Of a stretch of DNA of 64,000 bases, positions 57,172 through 64,000 are shown piece by piece (positions within the stretch are counted from its first letter, which is position 1; each line of letters begins with the position of its first letter). Below the pieces are notes generated by a model that was given only the letters and a program-made list of their open reading frames with translations, searched no databases and was not told where the DNA came from. The position numbers were made by a program, and so were the translations under genes. Origin of the DNA: Formosa sp. L2A11 (GTDB lineage: Bacteria > Bacteroidota > Bacteroidia > Flavobacteriales > Flavobacteriaceae); assembly GCF_009796865.1 (NCBI RefSeq), contig NZ_CP047028.1, positions 992,001-1,056,000 of the forward strand. The letters run 5' to 3'.

Positions 57172-57938
57172 TTAAGTTCTATAGCTTCAAAACCTGAAGG
57201 AATTTTAAAAGGGAAATTTAATTTTTCGTTCAAAGATACAGATTTGAATTGCAAATCTATAATAGTTTCGCTTCTAGCTTCAACTGCATTTATTTTTATT
57301 TGCTTTGGAATAATCTGTTTTTTAACTTCCTGATATTTTATGTAGTCTATTTGCAGTATGCGTTGATCCTTTGGTTGAGATAATTGCTGAGACATAATTT
57401 TAAAATATGCTGGATTTATAATGTAAAACAACTCAAATAATGGCTTTTGTGCTTCTGGCTGCACTAAATATGATTCCTCGTAAACTGAAGATTCATATTC
57501 ATCTGCTTTTAAACTGAAAAGAGCTTCTCCTAGCAACAAATTCTGAACTTTATTAAAGTCTAATTCTGTTCCTAAAAAGTCACTTAATAATTTATAATCT
57601 CCTTCAAAAAAAGTATTATCTAGTTTATTATAAAAACGAACTTTATCTGGAGTAATTAACAATCTTGCGGCAGAAAAAGGACCGTTTAACCATATGGTTT
57701 TATCTTTTTCTATCCTTAAATTTATGGCTACAGATTTAGAATTATCACCTTGAGAATAGACAGCTTTTACTTTTGCAGAAAGTGTTTTAAAGTTAGCTTC
57801 TTGCCTAGAATTTTCTTTAATTAATTGTTTTGTGTTTAATGTTAAGTTGGTATCGGTTTCCGTTAATGTTTTAGCCGATTTACACCCAACAGTTACCATT
57901 AAAACTCCGACTATTACAATGCGTAGTAGATGTTTCAT
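57168..57938 (-). CDS. DUF4292 lipoprotein
   Basis: 256 residues; lipobox VGCK after MKHLLRIVIVGVLMVTVGC. The mature part (INLRIEKDKTIWLNGPFSAA; PDKVRFYNKLDNTFFEGDY) is DUF4292, beta-rich and somewhat LolA/outer-membrane-lipoprotein-like. Overlaps both neighbours (4 nt with the EnvC-like gene, one base with TPR), implying coupled translation. Role unknown. Confidence 0.88.
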   Translation of the reverse strand: MKHLLRIVIVGVLMVTVGCKSAKTLTETDTNLTLNTKQLIKENSRQEANFKTLSAKVKAVYSQGDNSKSVAINLRIEKDKTIWLNGPFSAARLLITPDKVRFYNKLDNTFFEGDYKLLSDFLGTELDFNKVQNLLLGEALFSLKADEYESSVYEESYLVQPEAQKPLFELFYIINPAYFKIMSQQLSQPKDQRILQIDYIKYQEVKKQIIPKQIKINAVEARSETIIDLQFKSVSLNEKLNFPFKIPSGFEAIELK

Positions 57939-59296
57939 TACTTTGAATTTTCAATTTTATTTGCTTTATCAGTAAAGCGTTTTGCTTCTTTAGGCTGATT
58001 TAAACCCAAATAAGATTTAGCGATTTGGTAATAAAAATCACTCTCTAGTGCAGTATTATCTATTATATAATCTAAGCCCATATCTAACTGCTCTATGGCT
58101 TCTTTAAACCTATTCGTTTTATTTAAAGACAAACCTGCCATTAAATACAATTCGGGCTGAGATGGATATTTAATTAAAGCGTCTTCTACTTTTTTATAAG
58201 CTACATCAAATTGTTCTAGATCAATATAAATTACAATTATATTTCTTGTAATACCATAATTTTCACCTTCCAATTGGAGCGCTTCAGAGTAATAATCTAT
58301 TGCTTTTTGCTTGTCTCCTTTTGTTAAATAATATTGTGCTAATTCTACAAGTGTTTTTCCGTCTTTAGAATCTCCTACCATTGCAGAAACAGCGACAAGT
58401 TCCTCTTCGTATTCTGGATGTTTTCTAACAAATTTCACAAAATCTGCAAGCACTAATACTTTTGCTTCTGCTTTTATTTGTGGACTTTTCATGGCAATTT
58501 CCATAGATTTAATAGCTTTTTCAGGCTCATTATTATCTAAGTAAAATTTATATAATGCCAAATGTACTAATTGAGAATTCGGATTAATTTCTAACAATTT
58601 CTTAGCCGTATCGAAAGCTTTATCGGTATCTCCGCTCTCACTATAACGATAAATTAAAGCCAGATAATTAGACTCTTCATCTGGATTATTTTCTACACGT
58701 TCTTCAAGATTTTCTATTTGCTCTTTCTTTTGTCCTGTCGCATCATAAATCTGATTTCTTAAAAAATCACGTCTTGAAGACAGTCCAAACTCTGCATCTA
58801 AATCGTCTAAAACTTTAAGTGCCTCATCGTAATCTTTGGTACGCACAAACAAAGCCGCTAAATCTTCCTTATAATCCGGATGATATTTAACCAACTGTTT
58901 AAGCGTTTTTATAGCCTTATCGTAATCATTCTGTTTAGCATAAACATCGTAAAGCTCGTCTAAATACCACTCGTTATCTGGTTCTAATTTTACTGCCTTT
59001 TTTAAAGCAATTTCTGCTTCACCAAAATTTTTGAGTTTATTATAGTTTTTGCCCATTTCAAAATAGAGCACAGACTGCGTATCATCTATAGCTATACATT
59101 TCTGAAGCGCTTCTACAGACCGGTTATAGTTTTCTATACCTTTTTGCTTTAATGCTTCGAAAAATAATTCCTGAAATTGATCGTCTAAATCCTCCGTGGG
59201 TATTGTAGCAGAATTAACTTGAGCATGAGATGTCATGGAAACTAAAAATAGCCCCAAAAAACCAAACGTAATAATGGTTCTAAATCTCATGCTCAT
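57938..59296 (-). CDS. Exported tetratricopeptide repeat protein
   Basis: 452 residues with signal peptide (about 1-25). About nine TPR units are visible, e.g. SVLYFEMGKNYNKLKNFGEA, and several later ones such as LVELAQYYLTKGDKQKAIDY. Probably an assembly scaffold in the periplasm. The order nucleotidyltransferase, TPR, DUF4292, EnvC-like is tight and looks like one operon. Confidence 0.92.
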   Translation of the reverse strand: MSMRFRTIITFGFLGLFLVSMTSHAQVNSATIPTEDLDDQFQELFFEALKQKGIENYNRSVEALQKCIAIDDTQSVLYFEMGKNYNKLKNFGEAEIALKKAVKLEPDNEWYLDELYDVYAKQNDYDKAIKTLKQLVKYHPDYKEDLAALFVRTKDYDEALKVLDDLDAEFGLSSRRDFLRNQIYDATGQKKEQIENLEERVENNPDEESNYLALIYRYSESGDTDKAFDTAKKLLEINPNSQLVHLALYKFYLDNNEPEKAIKSMEIAMKSPQIKAEAKVLVLADFVKFVRKHPEYEEELVAVSAMVGDSKDGKTLVELAQYYLTKGDKQKAIDYYSEALQLEGENYGITRNIIVIYIDLEQFDVAYKKVEDALIKYPSQPELYLMAGLSLNKTNRFKEAIEQLDMGLDYIIDNTALESDFYYQIAKSYLGLNQPKEAKRFTDKANKIENSK

Positions 59297-59310
59297 GTTA
59301 TGTATCTCTC

Positions 59311-60330
59311 TTATTTTAAAACTGAATAATCACCTATACTAATGGTTTTAAAATTCCCATCGAATTCTACATAATTACCAATCATTGCATCATCTAAATT
59401 AGTATTTTTAATAGTTGAATGATTACTAATTATGGTATTTTTAACGGTTGAATTTTCTAAAACACATCCCATACCAATAGATACATTTGGACCAACAGTT
59501 GTATTTGTTAACACAACATCTTTACCAACATAACAAGGTTCGATAATTTTAGAATTATTAAGAATCACAGAATCGTCTATTAATTGCTCTACACCATCTG
59601 CATGTAAAAAACCTAACATTTTACCATTAGTTTCTACAGTTACAGGCTTGTTACCACAATCCATCCACTCATCTACTTGGCCTGTTTTAAAAACTTTTCC
59701 TTTAGCCATCATGCCTTTAATACCATCGTTAATTTGGTATTCTCCACCATTTATAATGTTATTATCTAACACATGCTGAAGTTCATCTTTAAGAACGGCT
59801 ATATCTTTAAAATAGTATATCCCGATTACAGCTAGATCACTAACGAATGTTTCAGGTTTTTCAACCAATTCTACAATTTCTTTACGCTCGTTTAATTTTA
59901 CCACACCAAATGCTTCTGGCTTATCTACTTTTTTTACCCAAATAACGGCATCTGCATCCGGATCTAAATTAAAATCGGCACGAATTAACGTATCTGCATA
60001 AGCCACAACTGCGGGACCAGAAAGAGACGCTTTAGCACTCATAATCGCATGACCAGTTCCAAGAGGTTGATCTTGTCTGTAAATAGATGCTTTTGCTCCA
60101 AGGTCGTTTGCAAGTTTGGTTAAACTAGCAACAACATCGTCTCCAAAAAAAGCAGGATCTCCTAAAATGAAGGCAATTTCTTCTATAGGTTGGTTAATTA
60201 CTTTTGCAATATCTTTTACCAAACGGTGAACGATAGGTTGTCCTGCAACAGGAATTAATGGTTTTGGTACTGTTAATGTGTGTGGGCGTAATCGCGAACC
60301 GCGACCAGCCATAGGTACTATGATTTTCAT
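59311..60330 (-). CDS. Sugar-phosphate nucleotidyltransferase with hexapeptide C-terminus
   Basis: 339 residues. The GT-A pyrophosphorylase motif MAGRGSRLRPHTLTVPKPLI is at the start, GTGHAIMSA and VAYADTLI follow, and the C-terminal ~80 residues form left-handed beta-helix turns (VLTNTTVGPNVSIGMG; CVLENSTVKNTII). Makes an NDP-sugar from a sugar-1-phosphate; the sugar (glucose or another) cannot be read from sequence. 407 bp separate it from dut, caused by the GIY-YIG relic. Confidence 0.93.
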   Translation of the reverse strand: MKIIVPMAGRGSRLRPHTLTVPKPLIPVAGQPIVHRLVKDIAKVINQPIEEIAFILGDPAFFGDDVVASLTKLANDLGAKASIYRQDQPLGTGHAIMSAKASLSGPAVVAYADTLIRADFNLDPDADAVIWVKKVDKPEAFGVVKLNERKEIVELVEKPETFVSDLAVIGIYYFKDIAVLKDELQHVLDNNIINGGEYQINDGIKGMMAKGKVFKTGQVDEWMDCGNKPVTVETNGKMLGFLHADGVEQLIDDSVILNNSKIIEPCYVGKDVVLTNTTVGPNVSIGMGCVLENSTVKNTIISNHSTIKNTNLDDAMIGNYVEFDGNFKTISIGDYSVLK

Positions 60331-60334
60331 ATAT

Positions 60335-60354
60335 ATGCCTGCGAAAGCAGGTAT
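60335..60354. repeat. Small REP-like hairpin beside the GIY-YIG relic
   Basis: atgcctgc GAAA gcaggtat, 8-bp stem with one G-T pair and a GAAA loop, just upstream of the nucleotidyltransferase start. A decayed similar motif (gattcctgcctacgcacgaaat) lies at 60717-60738 at the other side of the relic. Confidence 0.5.
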
Positions 60355-60414
60355 CTTTTAGTTAAACTTCATCCCTAAATACATAGGAACATTCTATCTT
60401 AGTTTGTTATAATT

Positions 60415-60701
60415 TCAATTTAGACTTAAATATATCCAATAAGGATTCATTTCTTCAATTAATTTAATTTTTCCAATTCCTCTCCCTTTACTTAAATTGG
60501 CGCGCTCTGGTCACCGCTTCATTTCCGTTAGAAAATTCTTCAAAATAAATTAATTTGTCACAATTATATTTTGCAGTAAAAGCATCTGGATATACCCTTA
60601 ATTTATGTTCTTTAACGCGTTCTTCAATATCATTTGTTACCTCAATATTCAAAACACCTTGAGGCTATAATATTCATAATATAGACAAACCATAAATTCA
60701 T
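60415..60701 (-). pseudogene. Frameshifted relic of a GIY-YIG nuclease (YhbQ-like)
   Basis: Read on the minus strand in pieces. MNLWFVYIMN from ATG 60701 in one frame. After a shift, GVLNIEVTNDIEERVKEHK then YNCDKLIYFEEFSNGNEAV up to a stop at 60488. After a second shift, IKLIEEMNPYWIYLSLN ending at 60415. Together these match the start, middle and end of small GIY-YIG proteins in the right order, with at least two frameshifts. Catalytic residues are changed as well (GVLNIEVTN where GVLYIGVTN is usual). It splits the dut-nucleotidyltransferase operon. Confidence 0.85.
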
Positions 60702-60737
60702 TTTTATCGAGTTAGAGATTCCTGCCTACGCACGAAA

Positions 60738-61172
60738 TTACTTCTTCCCAGTACTTCCAAATCCACCTTCTCCTCTTACCGTTTCAGAAAGTGATTCTAC
60801 TTCTTCAAACTGAGCTTGTTCGTGTTTTGCAAATACTAATTGTGCAATACGTTCTCCGTTCTCAATGGTGAAATTTTCGTTAGATAAGTTAACCAAAATC
60901 ACGCCTATTTCACCTCTGTAATCGGCATCGATAGTTCCTGGAGCATTTAGTACGGTTATACCATGTTTTGCAGCTAAGCCGCTTCTAGGACGCACTTGTG
61001 CTTCGAAACCAACAGGTAATTCTATAAACAATCCTGTTTTTATAATTGTGCGTTCTAAGGGTTTTAAAGTAATCGCTTCGGCTGTAAGCGCACGTAAATC
61101 CATTCCTGCAGATGCTTCAGTTTCGTAATGAGGTAATGCGTTATTCGATTTATTTATAATTTTTACTGTCAT
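60738..61172 (-). CDS. dut: Deoxyuridine triphosphatase Dut
   Basis: 144 residues. All five dUTPase motifs are seen: [42 protein letters not shown] and [10 protein letters not shown]. Hydrolyses dUTP to dUMP and pyrophosphate; works as a trimer. Follows the flippase gene by 1 nt. Confidence 0.98.
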   Translation of the reverse strand: MTVKIINKSNNALPHYETEASAGMDLRALTAEAITLKPLERTIIKTGLFIELPVGFEAQVRPRSGLAAKHGITVLNAPGTIDADYRGEIGVILVNLSNENFTIENGERIAQLVFAKHEQAQFEEVESLSETVRGEGGFGSTGKK

Positions 61173-61173
61173 G

Positions 61174-62634
61174 TTATCGTTTTAATAGACTTTGAATATC
61201 TTCTTTTTCAAACTTATAAATTATCAGCATGAATACTGAAAGTAATCCGATACCAACTACATAATTCTCTCTAAAGAAATAAAATGAAATAATTGAAAAG
61301 GTTACTGATATTGATATATAAGCACTTATTTTTTTAATGTTATATGGAATTGGATAATATTTTCTTCCGAAATAATAAGACAACATTACCATACTGCTAT
61401 ATGCAGCTAAGGTTGCAATTGCAGAACCTACATAACTAATAATTGGTATAAGCCAAAAGTTTAAAACTAATGTTACTATAGCCCCAAAAATAGAAATATA
61501 CGCCCCAAATTTAGTGCGATCTGTAATTTTATACCACACAGATAGGTTATGATACATCCCTAAAAACAGATAAGCTAAAAGGATAATTGGCACTACAGAC
61601 ATGGCCTGCCAATAGTCTTCACTTTGTATAACAATTACCTTTAAAAGGTCTGCAAATACAATAACACCTAACAAGATTAAAGATCCAATGGTAACAAAAA
61701 ACTCTAAAATTTTGGCGTAGCTTTTTTGCGGATTTTTAGTATTAGCGTGGCTAAAAAAGAAAGGTTCTATTCCTAAACGATATGCGGTAGCAAACAACGT
61801 CATAAACAACGCGAGTTTATAACAAGCCGAATACATACCAACTTGTGTATCTGCAATATTTTCAGGTAATATTTTACTTAATAAAATACGGTCGAATGTT
61901 TCGTTTACAGAAAAGGCAATTCCAGAAATTAAAACAGGAAAAGCGTAACGCATCATACGTTTCCATAAACTGGCATTAAATTGATATTTGACTTTTATAT
62001 AAAACGACAGTAATAAGAGTAATGTTACTGCACTAGCTACTAAATTAGCTATAAAAATATAATTGATTTGATAATCTTCTTTGCAAATAGTATCTAGAAA
62101 ACCAAGATGATAAGACCAATCTTTTAAACCTAGAAGGAAGAATAAATTAAGCCCTAAGTTAATTACAACATTCACAATTTTTATAATCGCGTATGTCATA
62201 GATTTTTCGTTAGCACGTAACCATGCAAAAGGTATAATAACCAACGCATCCAGAAGTAAAATCCAGATAACAAGTTTAATATACTCGACCTTAATTTCTG
62301 TGATATAAGCAATCTGATTTTGAAATATCAATGCCAATCCAAAAAACACAAAAGATGAAATTGCTAAAGAGATGGTAGAGGTTCCTACAACTACATCTTG
62401 GTCTTTCTCCTTATTAAAAAACCTAAAAAAGGCGGTTTCCATTCCATAAGCAAGAATAACATTAAATATTACAAACCAAGAGAAGATAACCGATACGGTA
62501 CCATATTCCGCAACCGAGTTTAATACTCCTGGCGACGTATATAATGGCACCAAAAAAAAATTAAGCATACGAGGCAGCACTGTTGCTAAACCGTAAATAA
62601 ATGTCTGTTTAAAAAGGCGTTGTAAGGTGCTCAA
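61174..62634 (-). CDS. Polysaccharide flippase (Wzx/MATE-like)
   Basis: 486 residues with 12-14 membrane segments. The N-terminus ([20 protein letters not shown]) and KMSYA-type spacing match lipid-linked oligosaccharide flippases of the MOP superfamily. It starts the envelope operon flippase, dut, nucleotidyltransferase, TPR, DUF4292, EnvC-like. The exported sugar is unknown. Confidence 0.9.
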   Translation of the reverse strand: MSTLQRLFKQTFIYGLATVLPRMLNFFLVPLYTSPGVLNSVAEYGTVSVIFSWFVIFNVILAYGMETAFFRFFNKEKDQDVVVGTSTISLAISSFVFFGLALIFQNQIAYITEIKVEYIKLVIWILLLDALVIIPFAWLRANEKSMTYAIIKIVNVVINLGLNLFFLLGLKDWSYHLGFLDTICKEDYQINYIFIANLVASAVTLLLLLSFYIKVKYQFNASLWKRMMRYAFPVLISGIAFSVNETFDRILLSKILPENIADTQVGMYSACYKLALFMTLFATAYRLGIEPFFFSHANTKNPQKSYAKILEFFVTIGSLILLGVIVFADLLKVIVIQSEDYWQAMSVVPIILLAYLFLGMYHNLSVWYKITDRTKFGAYISIFGAIVTLVLNFWLIPIISYVGSAIATLAAYSSMVMLSYYFGRKYYPIPYNIKKISAYISISVTFSIISFYFFRENYVVGIGLLSVFMLIIYKFEKEDIQSLLKR

Positions 62635-62700
62635 TATATTGAATATTCTAGGAGGATAAAAGTATTGAAATCAGTAGAACTAAAAAAGGAAACACACTAA

Positions 62701-63201
62701 TTATTGGTGTTTAGGTCTTGCCTTAGGTATTAATGGTGCTTGTTTACGATACAGACCCTCATATTTAAAATATTTAACATCTCCTGAATCTGTATAACGA
62801 ATTATACATGCACTATCTTCTAACTGAAACTTTGCCTGTTTTTCTGTACTTTCTAAAACCATTTGGTCTGTAACAGCATTAGCTTTTAAAATGGAGATAT
62901 TTTGATTAGATGCATTCACTTTACGACCTACAAACAATAACGGATTATTGTTATTTTGTTTTAATGGTAATTGATAGGCTTCAAAATAAATACTATCTAA
63001 GGTAATATTGGCAGGAAGTGCCTCTTGTAAATCTACAAATATATTAATACCAGAGCCTCCTGTTTTTACTCCAGATGTCCAAGATTTTGTATAGACTTCT
63101 TTAATAGCAACCGGAGCTTCTTTTTCAATTTTTTGTGAAGCACAGTTTGTAATAGAACTTAGCAAAACACTAAATAAAAAAAAGATTTTTAAAAATTTCA
63201 T
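62701..63201 (-). CDS. Small lipoprotein of unknown function
   Basis: 166 residues from ATG 63201, with signal MKFLKIFFLFSVLLSSITNC and lipobox TNCA. The in-frame ATG at 63273 lies upstream of the -7 box, so it is not used. The mature part is beta-rich (TGGSGINIFVDLQEALP; CIIRYTDSGDVKYFKY). No family was recognised. Monocistronic. Confidence 0.8.
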   Translation of the reverse strand: MKFLKIFFLFSVLLSSITNCASQKIEKEAPVAIKEVYTKSWTSGVKTGGSGINIFVDLQEALPANITLDSIYFEAYQLPLKQNNNNPLLFVGRKVNASNQNISILKANAVTDQMVLESTEKQAKFQLEDSACIIRYTDSGDVKYFKYEGLYRKQAPLIPKARPKHQ

Positions 63202-63236
63202 AGTGCACATTTTGTATTTAATAAAGATAGTAAAAG

Positions 63237-63244
63237 CAAAGATA
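63237..63244 (-). promoter_or_regulatory. -7 box of the lipoprotein gene
   Basis: Minus strand TATCTTTG (TAnnTTTG), 35 nt before ATG 63201. It fixes the start at 63201. Confidence 0.6.
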
Positions 63245-63250
63245 CAGTAT

Positions 63251-63278
63251 AAAAAAAGCCTTGCTAATTGCAAGGCTC
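63251..63278 (-). terminator. Terminator after atpG
   Basis: agccttgc / gcaaggct stem, loop taatt (plus-strand view), then seven A on plus, i.e. a T run on minus. About 75 nt past the atpG stop. Confidence 0.85.
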
Positions 63279-63353
63279 TATATTGTAATGTGACATTAAT
63301 GTTTAGACTACTATCTAAAAATTATTATAATTTGCTTAATCTATTAGTAATTA

Positions 63354-64000
63354 CTAATTATTAAGAGCTTCTGCACCACCAACAATTTCTAATATTTCAT
63401 TAGTAATTGAAGCTTGACGTGCTTTGTTATAAGTTAATTTTAATTGATCTCTTAATTCTGTTGCGTTATCGGTTGCTTTATGCATAGCCGTCATACGTGC
63501 ACCGTGCTCGCTTGCAAACGAATCTCTAATCCCTTTAAATAATTGATTTTTTAAAGACTTAGGAATCAATTGTTCTATAATTTCTAATTTTGATGGCTCA
63601 AAAATATAATCCGTATTTACATTTTCATCAACTTCAATAGGTGAAATTGGTAAAAACTGCTCTGTTGTTACAATTTGAGTCGCTGCATTTTTAAATTGAT
63701 TGTAAACAATATCAATCTGATCGAAATCACCGTCTACAAACTGCTTCATTAAAGATTCAGCCATTCCAGAAACATTTTCAAAAGATAAATCATCGAAAAT
63801 ATCACTTCTATTTTCTATAATTTTATTTGTTTTCTTAAATGCATCATTTGCCTTTTTCCCAACAACAAGATAAGATATGTCTTTACCAGCATATTTTGTT
63901 TTAGCCAGATTATTTACCTCTTTAATAATGTTAGAGTTAAACGCACCACACAAACCTCTATTAGAAGTTACAGCTATAAGAAGTACTTTGTTTACTTCTC
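63354..64000 (-). CDS. atpG: ATP synthase F1 gamma subunit, C-terminal part (5' end outside window)
   Basis: The open frame reaches the window edge: the first residues seen are EVNKVLLIAVTSNRGLCGAFNSN, the conserved SDRGLCGGFN-like site at about residue 70-80 of a ~285-residue protein. The internal TTG is not a start. The last 214 codons are present, ending with the C-terminal coiled-coil helix (TELRDQLKLTYNKARQASI). The gamma subunit is the rotor shaft of F1. The N-terminal helix and the rest of the atp operon would lie outside the window. Confidence 0.95.
   Translation of the reverse strand, partial: EVNKVLLIAVTSNRGLCGAFNSNIIKEVNNLAKTKYAGKDISYLVVGKKANDAFKKTNKIIENRSDIFDDLSFENVSGMAESLMKQFVDGDFDQIDIVYNQFKNAATQIVTTEQFLPISPIEVDENVNTDYIFEPSKLEIIEQLIPKSLKNQLFKGIRDSFASEHGARMTAMHKATDNATELRDQLKLTYNKARQASITNEILEIVGGAEALNN

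Overview
The window looks like chromosome of a low-GC marine-type Flavobacteriaceae (Bacteroidota). The reasons are genes for gliding and type IX secretion (gldH, two very large proteins with a C-terminal sorting domain), Bacteroidota promoters of the TAnnTTTG type, an HU-CCDC81/SPOR protein, a HemJ/HemF-type haem pathway and a Cys-less HemB. No rRNA, tRNA, CRISPR array, IS element or prophage was seen. The genus cannot be fixed from the sequence alone.

Layout. 1-1.8 kb: the end of one amidohydrolase and a second amidohydrolase-fold protein that lacks the usual metal ligands. 1.9-5.5 kb: a tandem family of small secreted proteins. Three full genes and two stubs each sit behind a copy of the same ~146-bp leader with a 17-bp motif exactly 19 nt before the -7 box. 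5.5-24.2 kb: a haem-biosynthesis supercluster. On the minus strand are hemH, a MATE pump, hemJ, an orphan NtrY-like kinase and an enoyl-CoA hydratase; an AraC regulator, a ThuA-like protein and a 53-residue small ORF follow. On the plus strand are hemA, hemC, trkH, trkA, hemD, hemE, a GNAT acetyltransferase and hemF. A DEAH helicase with predicted membrane segments runs convergent to hemF, and hemB has its own promoter.

24.2-32.2 kb: an AsnC regulator behind repeated operator-like sites, a CNNM/CBS transporter-like protein, Ogt, a serine hydrolase, a PolB-like exonuclease, a fused two-domain peptide ABC ATPase, and a 3-oxoacid CoA-transferase pair. 32.3-40.4 kb, minus strand: ricT-gldH-PBP1A, then trhO-trhP-ferredoxin-radical SAM, a tRNA U34 hydroxylation locus holding both the O2-dependent and the O2-independent enzyme. 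40.7-43.0 kb: recA, a lipoprotein and an acyltransferase. 43.2-50.2 kb: two paralogous ~1,095-residue IPT/Ig/T9SS proteins. 50.6-64 kb: trpS, a secreted protein with a SPOR-like end, dprA, an HU/SPOR protein, an acyl-CoA thioesterase, and an envelope operon (flippase, dut, nucleotidyltransferase, TPR, DUF4292, EnvC-like) split by a frameshifted GIY-YIG nuclease relic. A lipoprotein and the 3' part of atpG close the window.

How it fits together. The hem genes cover glutamyl-tRNA to protoporphyrin and iron insertion except hemL. They lie in two operons facing away from the AraC gene, so AraC is the natural candidate regulator (inference). The least explained parts are the leader-repeat secreted family at 1.9-5.5 kb, the membrane-tethered helicase, and the GIY-YIG relic with its hairpins. 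No clearly new defence or mobile system was recognised.
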